Program-made: the position numbers and the translations under genes
The notes under the pieces: model-generated
What the model was told of the DNA's origin: nothing
Databases searched by the model: none
The model's input: the letters and a program-made list of their open reading frames with translations, nothing else
Shown here: positions 33,842 to 43,890 of the stretch, piece after piece
Position numbering within the stretch: position 1 is the stretch's first letter
Layout of the letters: each line of letters starts with the position of its first letter
NCBI GenBank assembly: GCA_027422505.1
Contig: JAPQWV010000750.1
Location: forward strand, 62,001 to 126,000
Direction of reading: 5' to 3'
DNA: 64,000 nt
From: Craterostigma plantagineum
Taxonomy: Eukaryota; Streptophyta; Magnoliopsida; Lamiales; Linderniaceae

Positions 33842-35125
33842 ATGGAAGCTTGGGCATTAACAACCTTTTCTACCTCACAATGACCTCAATTCCTCCTCAA
33901 GCCCCAAACTCTAAATTTCACGAGCACTTCTCCTCTCAGCCTCAGAACCAAAAGGACACCTCTATCAATCAGACGAACCTCCACGACCAACGAACAAAGT
34001 TCAATCGACGAAAGCAACTCAGTCGCCAACCCAGCCCTAATCCGAGAGAACCTCCGGGAAAGGCGGTTTAATAATCGACCTCGGTCCCAAGAACTCGTGG
34101 GACAGCCTCGAAATAGGCTCGCCCGTCGTGAAATGGTACTTGAGCGACGAGGAGGAGAGGTGGTACATGTGGTACCGCGGCCGATCCGAAGAAATCCGCG
34201 GCCGTGACTCCATAGGATTGGCCGTGTTGAGCAACGGAATCCACTGGGAGAGGGGCCCCGCCGGCGAGAAATCAAACGACGACGTTGGGCTAGTGATGGG
34301 CAGTAGCAAAGATTGGTGGGCTTTCGATACTCTTGGCGTTAGGCCGTCTGAGGTTGTGGTCATGCCGAGCAATAAGGTTAGGGCTAACAACGCTGTTTAC
34401 TGGCTTTATTATTCTGGCTTCTGCTTAGAGGAGATGGAATCTTCTAACAACAATTCCAAAGAATTAATCAGCCTTGATGGTAATGGTAATAATGTGTTTG
34501 CTAAAACCTTGCCTGGCTTAGCCATGAGCCAAGACGGTAGGCACTGGGCTAGAATCGAAGGCGATCATCACAGCTCGTCGTGGGCTCGTATGAAGAATGG
34601 GATTCTTCGTTCGCTTCTTCCCCGCAAGTGGGCTTCCATGGGAATGGTGATCTAAGAATGTACTATCACTCATATGATGTAAAGAACAATCAGTTTAGCA
34701 TTGGTATGGCACGTTCTAGGGATGGTATGAGGTGGATAAAACTTGGGAATATTTTAAGCCAAGGCGATGAGGGCTCATTCGACGAGCGTGGAGCTATCAA
34801 CGACAGGGTTGTAAAGAAGAGAGATGGGACTTATTTGATGGTTTACGAAAGAGTTGGAGGTGATGATAGGATGAGTATAGGTGTTGCTATGTCTTCGGAT
34901 GGGCTGAGAAAATGGAGAAAGTTAGGCGATGGTCCGATTTTGGAGGGCTGTCGAGAAGAGAAGAGATGGGATAGTGAAGGCGTTGGAATGCCGTGTTTGG
35001 TTCAGATATTATTGGATGGAGATGGAAGAGAAGAGTGGAGATTGTATTACAGAGGAATTGGTCATTATGGTAATTGTAATGGAGGAGGAGATGTGCTGCT
35101 ACTTTTCATTTGTAATGCGGATTGA
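33842..35125 (+). pseudogene. GH43/arabinanase-levansucrase-like gene with frameshifts
   Basis: The only non-transposon gene-like sequence outside the elements. An ATG at 33842 (MEAWALTTF) would open it. The body then reads in three frames in turn: about 33890-34060 (Ser/Gln/Pro-rich, possibly a targeting peptide), 34056-34575 (GLIIDLGPKNSWDSLEIGSP; WYLSDEEERWYMWYRG; GLAVLSNGIHWERGP) and 34574-35125 (VGSYEEWDSSF; GDLRMYYHSYD; FSIGMARSRDGMRWIKLG; RLYYRGIGH). The repeated MYYRG / S-x-DG-x-x-W pattern is that of five-bladed beta-propeller glycoside hydrolases and their plant relatives. Each switch can be explained by a one-base indel (about 33880, 34060 and 34575). It is therefore either a decaying pseudogene or an assembly with indel errors. 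No introns are apparent. The C-terminus seems short. A MULE lies directly upstream. Confidence 0.6.
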
Positions 35126-36161
35126 TTCGTGATTTTGATTATTAGAGATTTGATTTGCCGTCTTTTTCTTTTTCCTTGTGCTTTTTTTTCTTTTTCCAAT
35201 CTCTGGTGCGATTTATGATTATGGTTTATGAGGAGATTAGTGATAGAATCTTCAAGTCAATGAAGTAGTAAAATGTGAAGCATGCAGGGGTGCACACATG
35301 TGATATTCTAATCCGATTCTGTAAAAATGAAGATAACAAATAAAAAAAATAACAATGAATTGACAGAGGGTGGAATTTAAAAAGGCCCCGTTTAGTTCAT
35401 TGGATATCTAAAGATAATGTCTATTTAATCCATTATATTCTAATTTACTTACTAAAATGAGCATGTGTATAAAGCCCGGAATAAAACTTGGGCCCGTTAT
35501 TATAATCTATCAAACTTGAGATAATTTATCCATCCAAGTTGGGCAAGATAAGTTATCCAACTCATGTTATTAGTTCTAAAATGACCAATAAACCCCTGAA
35601 ATACAAATCCCTATCTACATTTGATTTATGGCCAGAACGTACGCGTTTCAAGCTTGAAGAAGAATTCATATGAGTCTTCGTGTTTTAACCTGAATGTGTG
35701 GGTAAATTTCATTTCGACTATTTAGCTGGCAGTTCGTTCTAATCCTCTCCGTGCTCATCGATTTTACATACGAGGTCAAAGCCTTGAAGATCACCCTCGA
35801 CAACCTTAGCGAATTGGGAGCCAGAATCGACCGTTTAATGGAATTAAGGACGAAGCCTTAAAACATAGACGGCAGGACAATGACTATCGCTCATCGGGTT
35901 TGACCCATCTGCCTTCTTTATACTTCTCGTTGTTAAATGTTTTTGGGTTTTAGGTCTATGTTTATTCGAAGAATTGATGTTTGTGCAGATGATTCATTTG
36001 GTAATGGGTATCTTAGTTATTGTAAAACCTCTGAATATTTTGTTGTCGAAGACAAATACTGATATGGGGCCAACCCAATCAACGATTGTATATGTGGGGG
36101 CTCTGGATACTCAGTTAGCGGTAGATTAATCGTTATGTAGTTTTCTAGGTATGCGAGGTGT
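35126..36161. other. Non-coding region downstream of GH43-like sequence
   Basis: AT-rich; a T-rich stretch after the stop may hold polyadenylation signals. I see no gene or clear repeat up to the Tat LTR. Confidence 0.5.
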
Positions 36162-36785
36162 TGTTGATGCTGGGACGTAAACGAAAAGAACAAAGGGATT
36201 TACGTGGTTCGAATCCTATTGGGTTCTACGTCCACGGGGCGCTGGGAACTGCCTTTCACTGAGTAACAACACTTTACACACTCAAATAATCCTCACCTTC
36301 GCTCCTAAAATGTAGAGAATACGCTTAAGATATCTATAGAGAAAATATTGTGTGAGTGCTTCTGTAGAAAGATGATCCATCTAGAAAATATGGCCAAGTC
36401 TTCATTTTATAGTAGCTCCTCGCCGTCTGTTTGATGCTATGTCCCAGGATTTCTGGGGGACGTACTACCTAGGGGCTGCAGGAAAAGTGGCTGACTACTT
36501 GATGGAATGACTTCTGCGACTGTTACGGTAAGGTGCTCAGTAATATCTTCCTGTGATAAAGCGACACGCGTCTCTGCAACTGCTTTCCTTCCTTTCTGCC
36601 GTTCCTCTACCTTTATATACAAAGGTTTTTCCTCTTTTATCCGGTCAAGATTTGTGTCCGTCAGGTCCCTGATGATGCTCCTTTCCAGGTTTGAATTTTA
36701 CTATGGGCCTCCTCTTCCTCGTGGGCTTTGTTGGGCCTTTCTCTATTTTCGTTTCTTTCAGCCCAGCTTAGTCAAATCCACATCA
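36162..36785 (-). repeat. 3' LTR of the Tat-type element
   Basis: About 624 bp. On the minus strand it begins TGATGTGGATTTGAC and ends CCCAGCATCAACA. It has a TATAAAAT box (36404-36411). Near its 3' end is the ACGTGGTTC/ACGTCCACGGGG phrase (plus-strand reading) that is common in plant gypsy LTRs. The second LTR is not in the window, so the borders rest on TG...CA ends and context. Confidence 0.65.
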
Positions 36786-37059
36786 ACCACTGCCCTATTC
36801 TAATTTATTTTTTGGAGACAAAAGTGAATTAGAGTAAAATGATAAATTGAATCTTACCTGCCCTCGAGGACCTCCTGCCATGATTTTCTGAAAGGACGTG
36901 TCTTTTGCTACTTCCCTTCAATACCTCGGGAACCGTTTCTTTTTTAAGAGTGGCTTCTGGAAGCTCCTTAGGTTATTTTTTCGAAGGGTTACTTCGTTAC
37001 TGCACAGGTGCATCTCTTTCTCTTTCTCCATTTTTATTTCATCTTCGTTTTCTGTGGCT

Positions 37060-38080
37060 ATGGCTTCTCCTATTTCAGACTCAGCAAAACCTTCGTCTTC
37101 CCCTGCTTGCTCCCACCAATCGATTTCCTCTGATACGTCGTCCACACCTTCTTCTTTACAGCCCTCTTACCAACCAGCAACTTGCACCGTTGCGCCGCGA
37201 ATAGCCCATCGACCGCGCACTCGCTCAACCACTGCCTCTGCAATGGCCTCTCTTCCTGTGGGTGGAGCCGAATCTGTGGGTTCACCGACCGATTCCCGGA
37301 GTTGGTAGTTTTTTCTGGGTCGCCGCCTCCTCCTAACCCTAAATCTGTTCCCTCTTCTTCTTCGCGGACTCCTCCCAGTGCTTTCAAGGCTTCTACGTGT
37401 CTGCTGGCAAATTTGGACGGCCTGGTGGAGGGGGGTTTTGTTTTTGAAGGCTTCGCGGTGAGAGTGGCGTCGCCTGACCAGAGGGCTGATCGCCCGCCTC
37501 CTCCGTGCTTAGCGTTCTGGGAGGCCCAAATTAGGGCAGGACTACGCTTCCCTGTCCCCCTTTTTCTCTCTGAAGTGTCTGGGGCTTTCAAGGTCCCCTT
37601 GAACCAATTCCAGCCTTCCTCTATTCGTCTTCTTGTAGCGTTTTTTGTGGCGGTGCGGGCCGCCGGAGGCGTCCCCACGCCGGATCTGGTGCTCTCCCAG
37701 TTCTCGCTTAAACTTCATGGCGCTTTTTTCTACCTCTCTTCCATCTCTCTTCGCATGGGAGGTGAAACTCACTTTTTCGGTAAGAATCATAAAATGGACA
37801 AGGACTGGCAGGGTCCATATTCTTTGTGGAGCCCCCGGGTGGTTCGTGGGATTTTCCGTGTGAGAAATGGATAACTGGCGCGCCTCCTCGCGATCCCGGC
37901 AAGTGTTCGAAGAGAAATTCAAGAGCCTTAGCCTTTCTGAACGACTATGCTGGGGAACATGGTCCCTTAAACCCTTTTTCTTGGGCCAAATTTCCCGGTG
38001 TTTTGTATCGTTTTGGGTTCTCGCCTTTTCCTGCCAACTTTTCTCATGAGGGTATCCTACCGTCTTTGTCATGTTTTTAG
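37060..38080 (+). pseudogene. Tat antisense ORF, first part (putative gypsy-type transposon domain)
   Basis: A Ser/Pro-rich N-terminus from ATG 37060 (MASPISDSAK) is followed in another frame (to 37874) by AGLRFPVPLFLSEV...LNQFQPSSIRLLVAFFVAV. This resembles the conserved start of the plant 'putative gypsy type transposon' domain, in which GL-x-x-P-L-P-F is followed by a Leu-rich helix. After another one-base shift near 37835 the frame continues with WDFPCEKWITGAPPRDPGK to 38080. At least two frameshifts make it a pseudogene. It is antisense to the integrase of the same element. The function of these accessory proteins is unknown. Confidence 0.6.
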
Positions 38081-38237
38081 AAGTTTTTCTGGGGCTGTTG
38101 TTCTGCCGGTCCGTTATTTGTATGTGTTGGGTGCAGGGATGACAGGTTCGTGGCGCAATTTGCTGGCGAATATATAGGAAAGAGGTGCTCCCCCATCCCC
38201 TAGGGCCGAGGGATCTATTTCGACTTCAGCTCCTTCC

Positions 38238-40006
38238 TTGCTATTGGGTGCTCAAGATATCCGCGCAGAAGTTCGTCAGTTTTTCTCCAAGGCTCCAGGG
38301 ACTTCTGAGATGCCCCAGGTCGCCGATGCTCCCAAAATGAAGGGCAAAGCAGGCTCCTTAGCGAGACCAGCGAAAAAGTCTAAGAAGAAGCTGACCTTAT
38401 CTGAGGGAGAGGGCGATGAGGTTTCGGAGAAAGCTCCTCAGGAGGGATTTCAACAAGGTGGCACTTCCCCCCTGGGGACCTATTGGTTGAAGGTGGGATG
38501 GAGGGGATGAGCCGTCTGGTTCCCCCTGAGGACAAGGAGGTATTTTCTCAGAGATCCATTGCGGAGAATGAGGTGGAACTTGCACACCACCTTCTCAAGG
38601 TATACTTCCTACCACCCTCTTGGTCAATGCTTTCCCTGTTTGTCCAATCTCGAAGCTCCTTTGTTTGGTATTCAAGTTATAGGCTTGGTATCTGCAAGGC
38701 CCATGGTTTTTAAGACCGGACCGGACCGGTTTTGGCCGGTTCCGATCGGACCGGTCAAAAATCCGGTCCGATCCCGGTCCGGTCTTGGCGTTATTTAAAA
38801 AAAGAAAGAAAAATATATAATATACTAATACCTACAAAACTGAATAATATCACTAAATGTTGGACTGGTCTAGCGGTGACGCACTTGTTTGGTTAACAAA
38901 ATGGGCTGGGTTCGATTTCCGTTTGCCACACTTATTTCAAGTTTTTAATAAATTATCAACCCAATATGTTCCTTATATTTAATTTTGACCCCCCAAATTG
39001 ATAGATTTAATACTTTACATCCATAATACAATTAAATTTTAATCCCCAATACAATTTATATTATTAAGTTTGCCCCTTAATTTTATAAAAATTAGAATTT
39101 CAAAAATGTCCATAAAAACATGTATAATTTCTATTTAATTTGATTGATTTATTCATCAAATATATATTTTTACAATCTAAATATACCGGTTTAACTCCGA
39201 TTTGTTTCCGATTCTATACCGGTTAAACCACTAAACCTTAAACCACTAAAATTTCCGGTCCGGTTCGAAAAAACCAGTTTCAGAACCTTGGCAAGGCCCT
39301 CTGCGAGCTCGATAGTGCAGGATTTGGAGGAGCGCAATCGGTCCCTTCAGGAGCAGCTGGAAAGTCTTCAGGCCAGTTTGTTAGCTCGGGAAAAGGAGGC
39401 CGGGGAGATTCAGGCCAAGTTTGATTTGAGAAGGAAGGATTGGAGAAGGAGAAGGCTGAGCTGGCTAGGCTGTGTGGGGAACTGCGCAACTCTTCAGAGA
39501 AGGAGAAAGAAGATCATGCGGCCCTTCTGAAGCAGCGCGAGGATGAGCTTCAGTGCTCCTTTGCTAAGGAAAAAGCGAAATGGGATGAGGACTTCGTCCG
39601 CATGACGGAGATTCATACAAAAGCCGAGTTGGAGATTGTGAAAGCTGAGGGTGCCCAAATCTGCCAGCGCCATCTCATGTCGACTGCGGCCGGACAAAAG
39701 TTTTTGGGGGACCTTGCAGAGGATTGGCGCTTGGCTTATTTGGAGGACCCTATTTCCCTCAGGGACTTTGTCCCATTTATGCAGCATTACTTTCTAGGAG
39801 GCCACCACGCAGGATCAGCTGGCATCGGAGCGGCTACCGCCCTCAGGGATTTACCTCCTCCCGCATCCTTCAAAGGGGATCCAATGGCCGAGGAGAACCC
39901 TTTATTTTGGCGTCCAACGCTGAAAAGCATATGGCGATCCTGGCAAGCTGATATCTCCGACCTCCCTGGCGTTGTCTTTTACCCTCCTGTGGACCCTTCT
40001 GTCTAG
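38238..40006 (+). pseudogene. Tat antisense ORF, second part (coiled coil), split by a hAT-like element
   Basis: Before the insertion: a Lys-rich basic segment (PAKKSKKKLTL, about 38370). After 39291: a long heptad-rich coiled coil (VQDLEERNRSLQEQLESLQA; EKEKAELARLCGELRN; KQREDELQ), then a globular C-terminus ending DLPGVVFYPPVDPSV with stop at 40004-40006. The frame crosses the hAT site exactly when the element and one 8-bp repeat are removed (GLVSARP continuing into SASSIVQDL). A one-base shift near 39430 breaks the coiled coil. It is probably the C-terminal half of the same accessory protein as 37060-38080. Confidence 0.65.
38702..39290. mobile_element. hAT-type MITE with GGTCCGGT-rich ends
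   Basis: 589 bp flanked by a perfect 8-bp direct repeat GCAAGGCC (38694-38701; 39291-39298), the hAT signature. The ends are imperfect inverted repeats: left CATGGTTTTTAAGACCGGAC, right inverted CAAGGTTCTGAAACTGG, then ACCGGACCGG. The interior is AT-rich and contains tRNA-like A and B boxes near 38866-38935. No transposase. Confidence 0.85.
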
Positions 40007-40903
40007 TTTTTATTTTTTCTTTTGTGTTTAACGAACCTTATGCTTCTGCGGACATATTTAGGGTGTTGCTTTTTAGGGGAGCTTAACTCCCCTGTTTCTT
40101 TGTGTTCTTGCCGAGGTTCCTCATTTTCCCTCTGTAATATGGGACCTCTTTATTAAGCATCTTATTGTTTTATGTGTTTTGGACTTCATCGTGTTTCCGT
40201 AAGCACCTTAGTTGATCCGTAAATCAAGCGTTAATCATTCACGCATTCGGTTGTAAGAACCGTCGTCCTTATCCTAAGGTGTCACTTATGCGCTAGGTTC
40301 TCTTCGTCCTTAGCGATTTCAGTAAGGTAAGACCGGAGTTCCCTAATTCGAGCTGGGGAGGTCCCCCATTGTTTTACCCTGGTTATAGTGCCAGCTCCGC
40401 TTAGGTACCTATACACGTCGCAGGCCTTACTGGGGACCTTTGATGTCCTGTACGCCACAGCCCGTCGGCGGTGGTATCTTGTACGCCCTCATGGGCATCT
40501 TTCACGTCGCAGACCTGTGGCCTTTGATGTCGGGTACACCGCTGACCCGTCGGTCTTTGGCATCATCTCACGTCGCAGGCTATCGGCCTTTGATGTCTTT
40601 GTACGCCGCAGGTCCGTCGACCCTTGGCATCATTTCACGTCGCGGGCTGTTAGCCTTTGATGTCATTGTACGCCGCAGGTCCATTGACCTTTGGTATCGT
40701 TTCACGTCGCAGGCTGTTAGCCCTTGATGTCATTGTACGCCGCAGGTCCGTCGACCCTTGGTATCGACTATAAGTACACTTTGTTATAACAAAATGTTTA
40801 TATTCCGCTGGGGAGGTACGCCTCGTTAAAACCTTATCTGGGCAAAACCTCCCTTTGAGGCAAAATCCCAGATGAAGGAAAAGGAGTACGTCCCCTCCCT
40901 ATC
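40007..40903. other. Tat non-coding spacer between accessory ORF and integrase
   Basis: Carries the 67-bp tandem array (40411-40771). Near the integrase stop is a conserved-looking phrase with CTGGGGAGGTACGCC and GGCAAAACCTCC. No gene. Confidence 0.7.
40411..40771. repeat. About 67-bp tandem repeat, five units
   Basis: CACGTCGCAGGC occurs at about 40413, 40503, 40569, 40636 and 40703. The last four are spaced 66-67 bp apart, each followed by CTTTGATGTC, GTACGCCGCAGGTCC and a GGTATC/GGCATC phrase. The three rightmost units are most alike. Confidence 0.88.
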
Positions 40904-42497
40904 TTACATAGCAGTATTACACATAAAGTTTTTCAAGTTAGAGATGTTCCAAGGGCGGGGCAAGGACCTCCCATTGGCATCTTCTAATTCGTAGGCTCCA
41001 CCTCCCAGCACCTTTGTCACGCGATAGGGCCCCTCCCAGGGAGCTTCCATTTTCTTCAGGGGCTGTAGGACATCGGCTCTTCGCAGTACCAGATCCCCCT
41101 GTTGAAATCCCCTGGGTCGGATTCTCTGATCGTACATTGCCTTTATGCGACTTTTATATCCTTCGGTCCTTACGTGGGCCTCTTCTCGTATTCCTTCGAC
41201 AAGGTCCAGGTCCTCCCTTCTTAATTGTGCGTTCTCCCTTTCGTCATATGCCATCATGCGGTGTGACTCGATGCCAATTTCGGCAGGTATTACCGCGGCT
41301 GAACCGTACACTAGCTCAAATGGCGTTTCTCCTGTCGCCTCGCGAGGGCTTGTTCTGTACGCCCAAAGGACAACATCCAGCGCCTCTACCCATTTGTTCC
41401 CATCTTGCTCGAGTCGGGCCTTGATCTCTCTGAGGATGGTTCGATTGGAGACTTCGGCTTGCCCATTCGCCTGGGGATGTCCCACCGCCACAAACCTTTG
41501 GGTCATCTTCATGCCTTCACAGAATTGTCGTGTTTTTGCCCCACAGAAGTGGGTTCCATTATCCGAAATGAGGATCCTGGGAGCTCCGTAGCGGCAGGCA
41601 GGGTTGCAAACGAATCGAACTTTTTTGGTTCGATTCGCGATTCGATTCGAAATTTCAAGATTCGAATTCGAATATTTAGAATACGAATCCAAATAAGAAT
41701 ATTGTTTTTGATTCGAGAAATATACGAATACGAATATGAAATCACAATATTCGATTCGAAAATTAATCGAATTATTCGATTCGAATAATATAAAATAAAT
41801 AATAGTATAATTAATATATATTCACATATAATATATAATAACTCACTAAAACATTTAAACATAATATGTTGTAATTCAATATATGTTTAAAAAAATTTAT
41901 TTTAATTCAATATATATTTTAAATATAATATATTTTACTAAATAGAAAATAAAAGATGACTTTGAATACAAATATTCGGTATTCGATTCGAATATTCGAG
42001 AAAATATTCGAATTCGAATAAGAATCGATTTTATGATTCGATTAAATATTCGAATATTCGTATTCGTATTCGATTGTCATCCGAATACGAATAGAATATT
42101 GCGGTATTCGACTCGATTCGATTCGTTTGCAACCCTGGCAGCAGATATTCTTCCACAGGAATTCGATCACCTTTTCCTCGTCTATTCGTGCTACCGCTTT
42201 AGCTTCGACCCATTTGCTAAAGTAGTCCACCGCCACAATAATAAACTTCTTTTGTGCTTTTCCTCGAGGAAATGGGCCGACGATGTCGATCCCCCATTTG
42301 TCGAAAGGACATTGAGACTGCATCGTCCCCAAGGCTTCAGTGGGGACGTGGATTCTGGGACCATACATCTGGCAATTACTGCATCTTCTGACCAGGTCCT
42401 TGGCGTCTTTGATGATGTTGGGCCAGAAATATCCGGCCCTGACTACCTTCCTAGTAAGTGACTTCTATCCCGCATGGTCCCCCGCACATCCTTCGTG
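40904..42497 (-). pseudogene. Tat-type gypsy integrase, interrupted by a MITE
   Basis: Reading leftward from the junction: HEGCAGDHAG and CSNCQMYGPR are the HHCC zinc finger, with an in-frame TAG between them near 42460. Then comes the core Asp in DKWGIDIVGPFPRG. The frame breaks at 42137 where a 539-bp MITE lies between CC and RYGAPR. It resumes at 41598 with the second Asp (LISDNGTHF) and Glu (GQAEVSNRT), then a C-terminal domain ending at the stop 40904-40906. Removing the MITE restores continuity of the protein alignment. Integrase would insert the cDNA; here it is disrupted by the MITE, a stop and truncation. Confidence 0.88.
41599..42137. mobile_element. MITE with 21-bp perfect TIRs and ATTCGAATATTCG-rich interior
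   Basis: 539 bp. Both ends read CAGGGTTGCAAACGAATCGA inward plus one further matching base (21 bp). GGCAG occurs at both flanks. CAGGG-type ends suggest hAT, though the target duplication is not cleanly 8 bp. The interior is a mosaic of ATTCGATTCGAATATTCG-type words in both orientations around an AT core, and would fold into a long hairpin. No coding sequence. Confidence 0.85.
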
Positions 42498-42808
42498 AAC
42501 AGCTCCTTGTTCCCCGTCATGTGTGTGGAGTAACCCGAGTCTAGATACCACAGATGACAGACCTGCAATCATCAGTAAATGTTGGGTCCCCGTTTACGAA
42601 CGGGACCTTCTTGTGATACAAGTAAAATTTTCATGCGCTTAATGGGAATGTGGTTTCTAAATCAGATTGTGTTGGTTCTAATTTAGCTTTCCCTTTGTCA
42701 TTTGTTTGATGAGGCGGGATTATGGTTTTTCTAACCCATATTTTCCTAACTTGTGCTTGCATGTATGGCGCCTTATACATGAATTGGCGTGGGGGATGTG
42801 GTTTTTGT

Positions 42809-43890
42809 TTATTTTTTGGTCGCCTTTGGCTTGCGAGCAGTAGGTGAGTTTGCGTTTGACGACGAGAGACGTTTTCGCTTAACCTTTTTAGGCGAGATTG
42901 GAGAATTCAAAGGCGTCGTAGGGGAGGTTCGCTTGCGTGGTCGGAGTATTGCGTGTTTATGTGTTTCATATTCATCAAAGCGTGGGAGAACAAAGTCATT
43001 GCAGCAGCACATAGACATAAGCTTGGTAAAAGAAAGATAAGTTTTGGCAACATAATTGTCATCGAAGAGCGGGTTCTCCTTTATTTCATACGAACTCCCT
43101 TCCAGAGACGTTGAACTCACATTCCCTGTATCCATAAGAATACGCGAGTTAGTGTTAGAACATGTGTCAGCTTCAGGAGTCATCTTCGCCGTCCTCTTAC
43201 ATTTACATGTTCGAGAATCGGGTACTTGACTCGACGTAGAGGGTTTGTTCGTATTGTGAAATTGCTCTAGGGTAAAGATTTTGTTAAGTAGATCTTCTCG
43301 CTCTTTTGCAAAAGCTTTCCGCTCTACTTCTATGGTTCGTTCTAGTTCTGCTATGATCAGAAGTTTCTCTGGGACATAGATGCAAGAAAGTGCTTCTCGG
43401 AAAGCGATTTCCTGTTCTTCGGTTGGGAACTGAGACTTGATGTCTTCAGAGAGTGAAGGCTTTTTAGTCCCATCACTAGCATTCAATTCCGTGTAGTCGT
43501 ACGCGATTTCTGCCCAGAGAATGTTCTGTTCCCTCTTTTCTTCCGAAAGGACAACGGAGGAGGAGCTTACAAACGGCATGAGCTGTGAGGGAGTGCCCTG
43601 CCTCGTTTGTAGGAATGAAGTACTGTACATGTTATACCTTTTAACAATTAGCGGCGTTGGATCGCAGTTGCTGGCCAGGCCGATTCCCATCCGGGCGTCG
43701 TAGAATTCTGTTTCAACTGGTTGGTTCAATAGGCATAAGATGTGTGCGGCTTTTTTCCTAAGGTGAAGTTGCTCTTCAAGTTCTTTCACCTTGCGGCATA
43801 GCCTAACTCTTTCCTTCGTAAGCAGTTCATATTGGGAGGCCGCTAGGAGGCGAGAAGTTTCACATGAACTGATGGCTAGTGTAGTTTCCT
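42809..43890 (-). pseudogene. copia gag C-terminal part, copy B
   Basis: A 326-aa frame (43789-42809) differing from copy A at only a few residues. Extending it upstream gives KETTLAISSCETSRLLAASQ and joins gag near 43895 after a one-base shift, so it is the tail of gag. Heptad-like segments are followed by a Lys/Ser/Pro-rich basic end. Confidence 0.75.

Larger units (their letters stand above)
2085..42497 (+). repeat. Tandem segmental duplication, unit A
   Basis: From 2085 onward this unit is repeated from 42498 onward in direct orientation at about 98-99% identity. Homologous landmarks: copia gag C-terminal ORF 2396/42809, gag start 14778/45426, DEK_C ORF 20454/53336, ULP(+) exon 2 21821/54449, transposase end 27434/60062, ULP(-) end 30535/63164. 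The unit ends at 42497, where Tat integrase stops and copy B starts. Differences from B: a 9765-bp gypsy insertion (with its TSD) in A, a 2228-bp deletion in A between 16722 and 16723, and a roughly 255-bp stretch (about 21559-21813) present only in A. Confidence 0.9.
36162..42497 (-). mobile_element. Ty3/gypsy Tat-type retrotransposon, 3' portion
   Basis: Read on the minus strand: integrase (42497 to 40904), tandem repeats, an accessory ORF in antisense orientation (plus strand, 37060-40006), then the 3' LTR (36785 to 36162). An antisense extra ORF between integrase and 3' LTR is characteristic of Tat-lineage plant elements such as Grande and Retand. RT, RNase H, protease, gag and the 5' LTR are absent because the duplication junction at 42497/42498 cuts the element inside the integrase zinc finger. 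Two hAT-like elements have inserted (38702-39290, 41599-42137). Confidence 0.8.

Noticed and set aside
36898..37308. Independent host gene at 36.9-38.1 kb
   Set aside because: Position between Tat LTR and integrase, antisense orientation and similarity to the gypsy-type transposon domain fit a Tat accessory ORF better.
38866..38935. tRNA gene
   Set aside because: A and B boxes are only approximate and no full cloverleaf with acceptor stem could be paired; kept only as a SINE-like observation.
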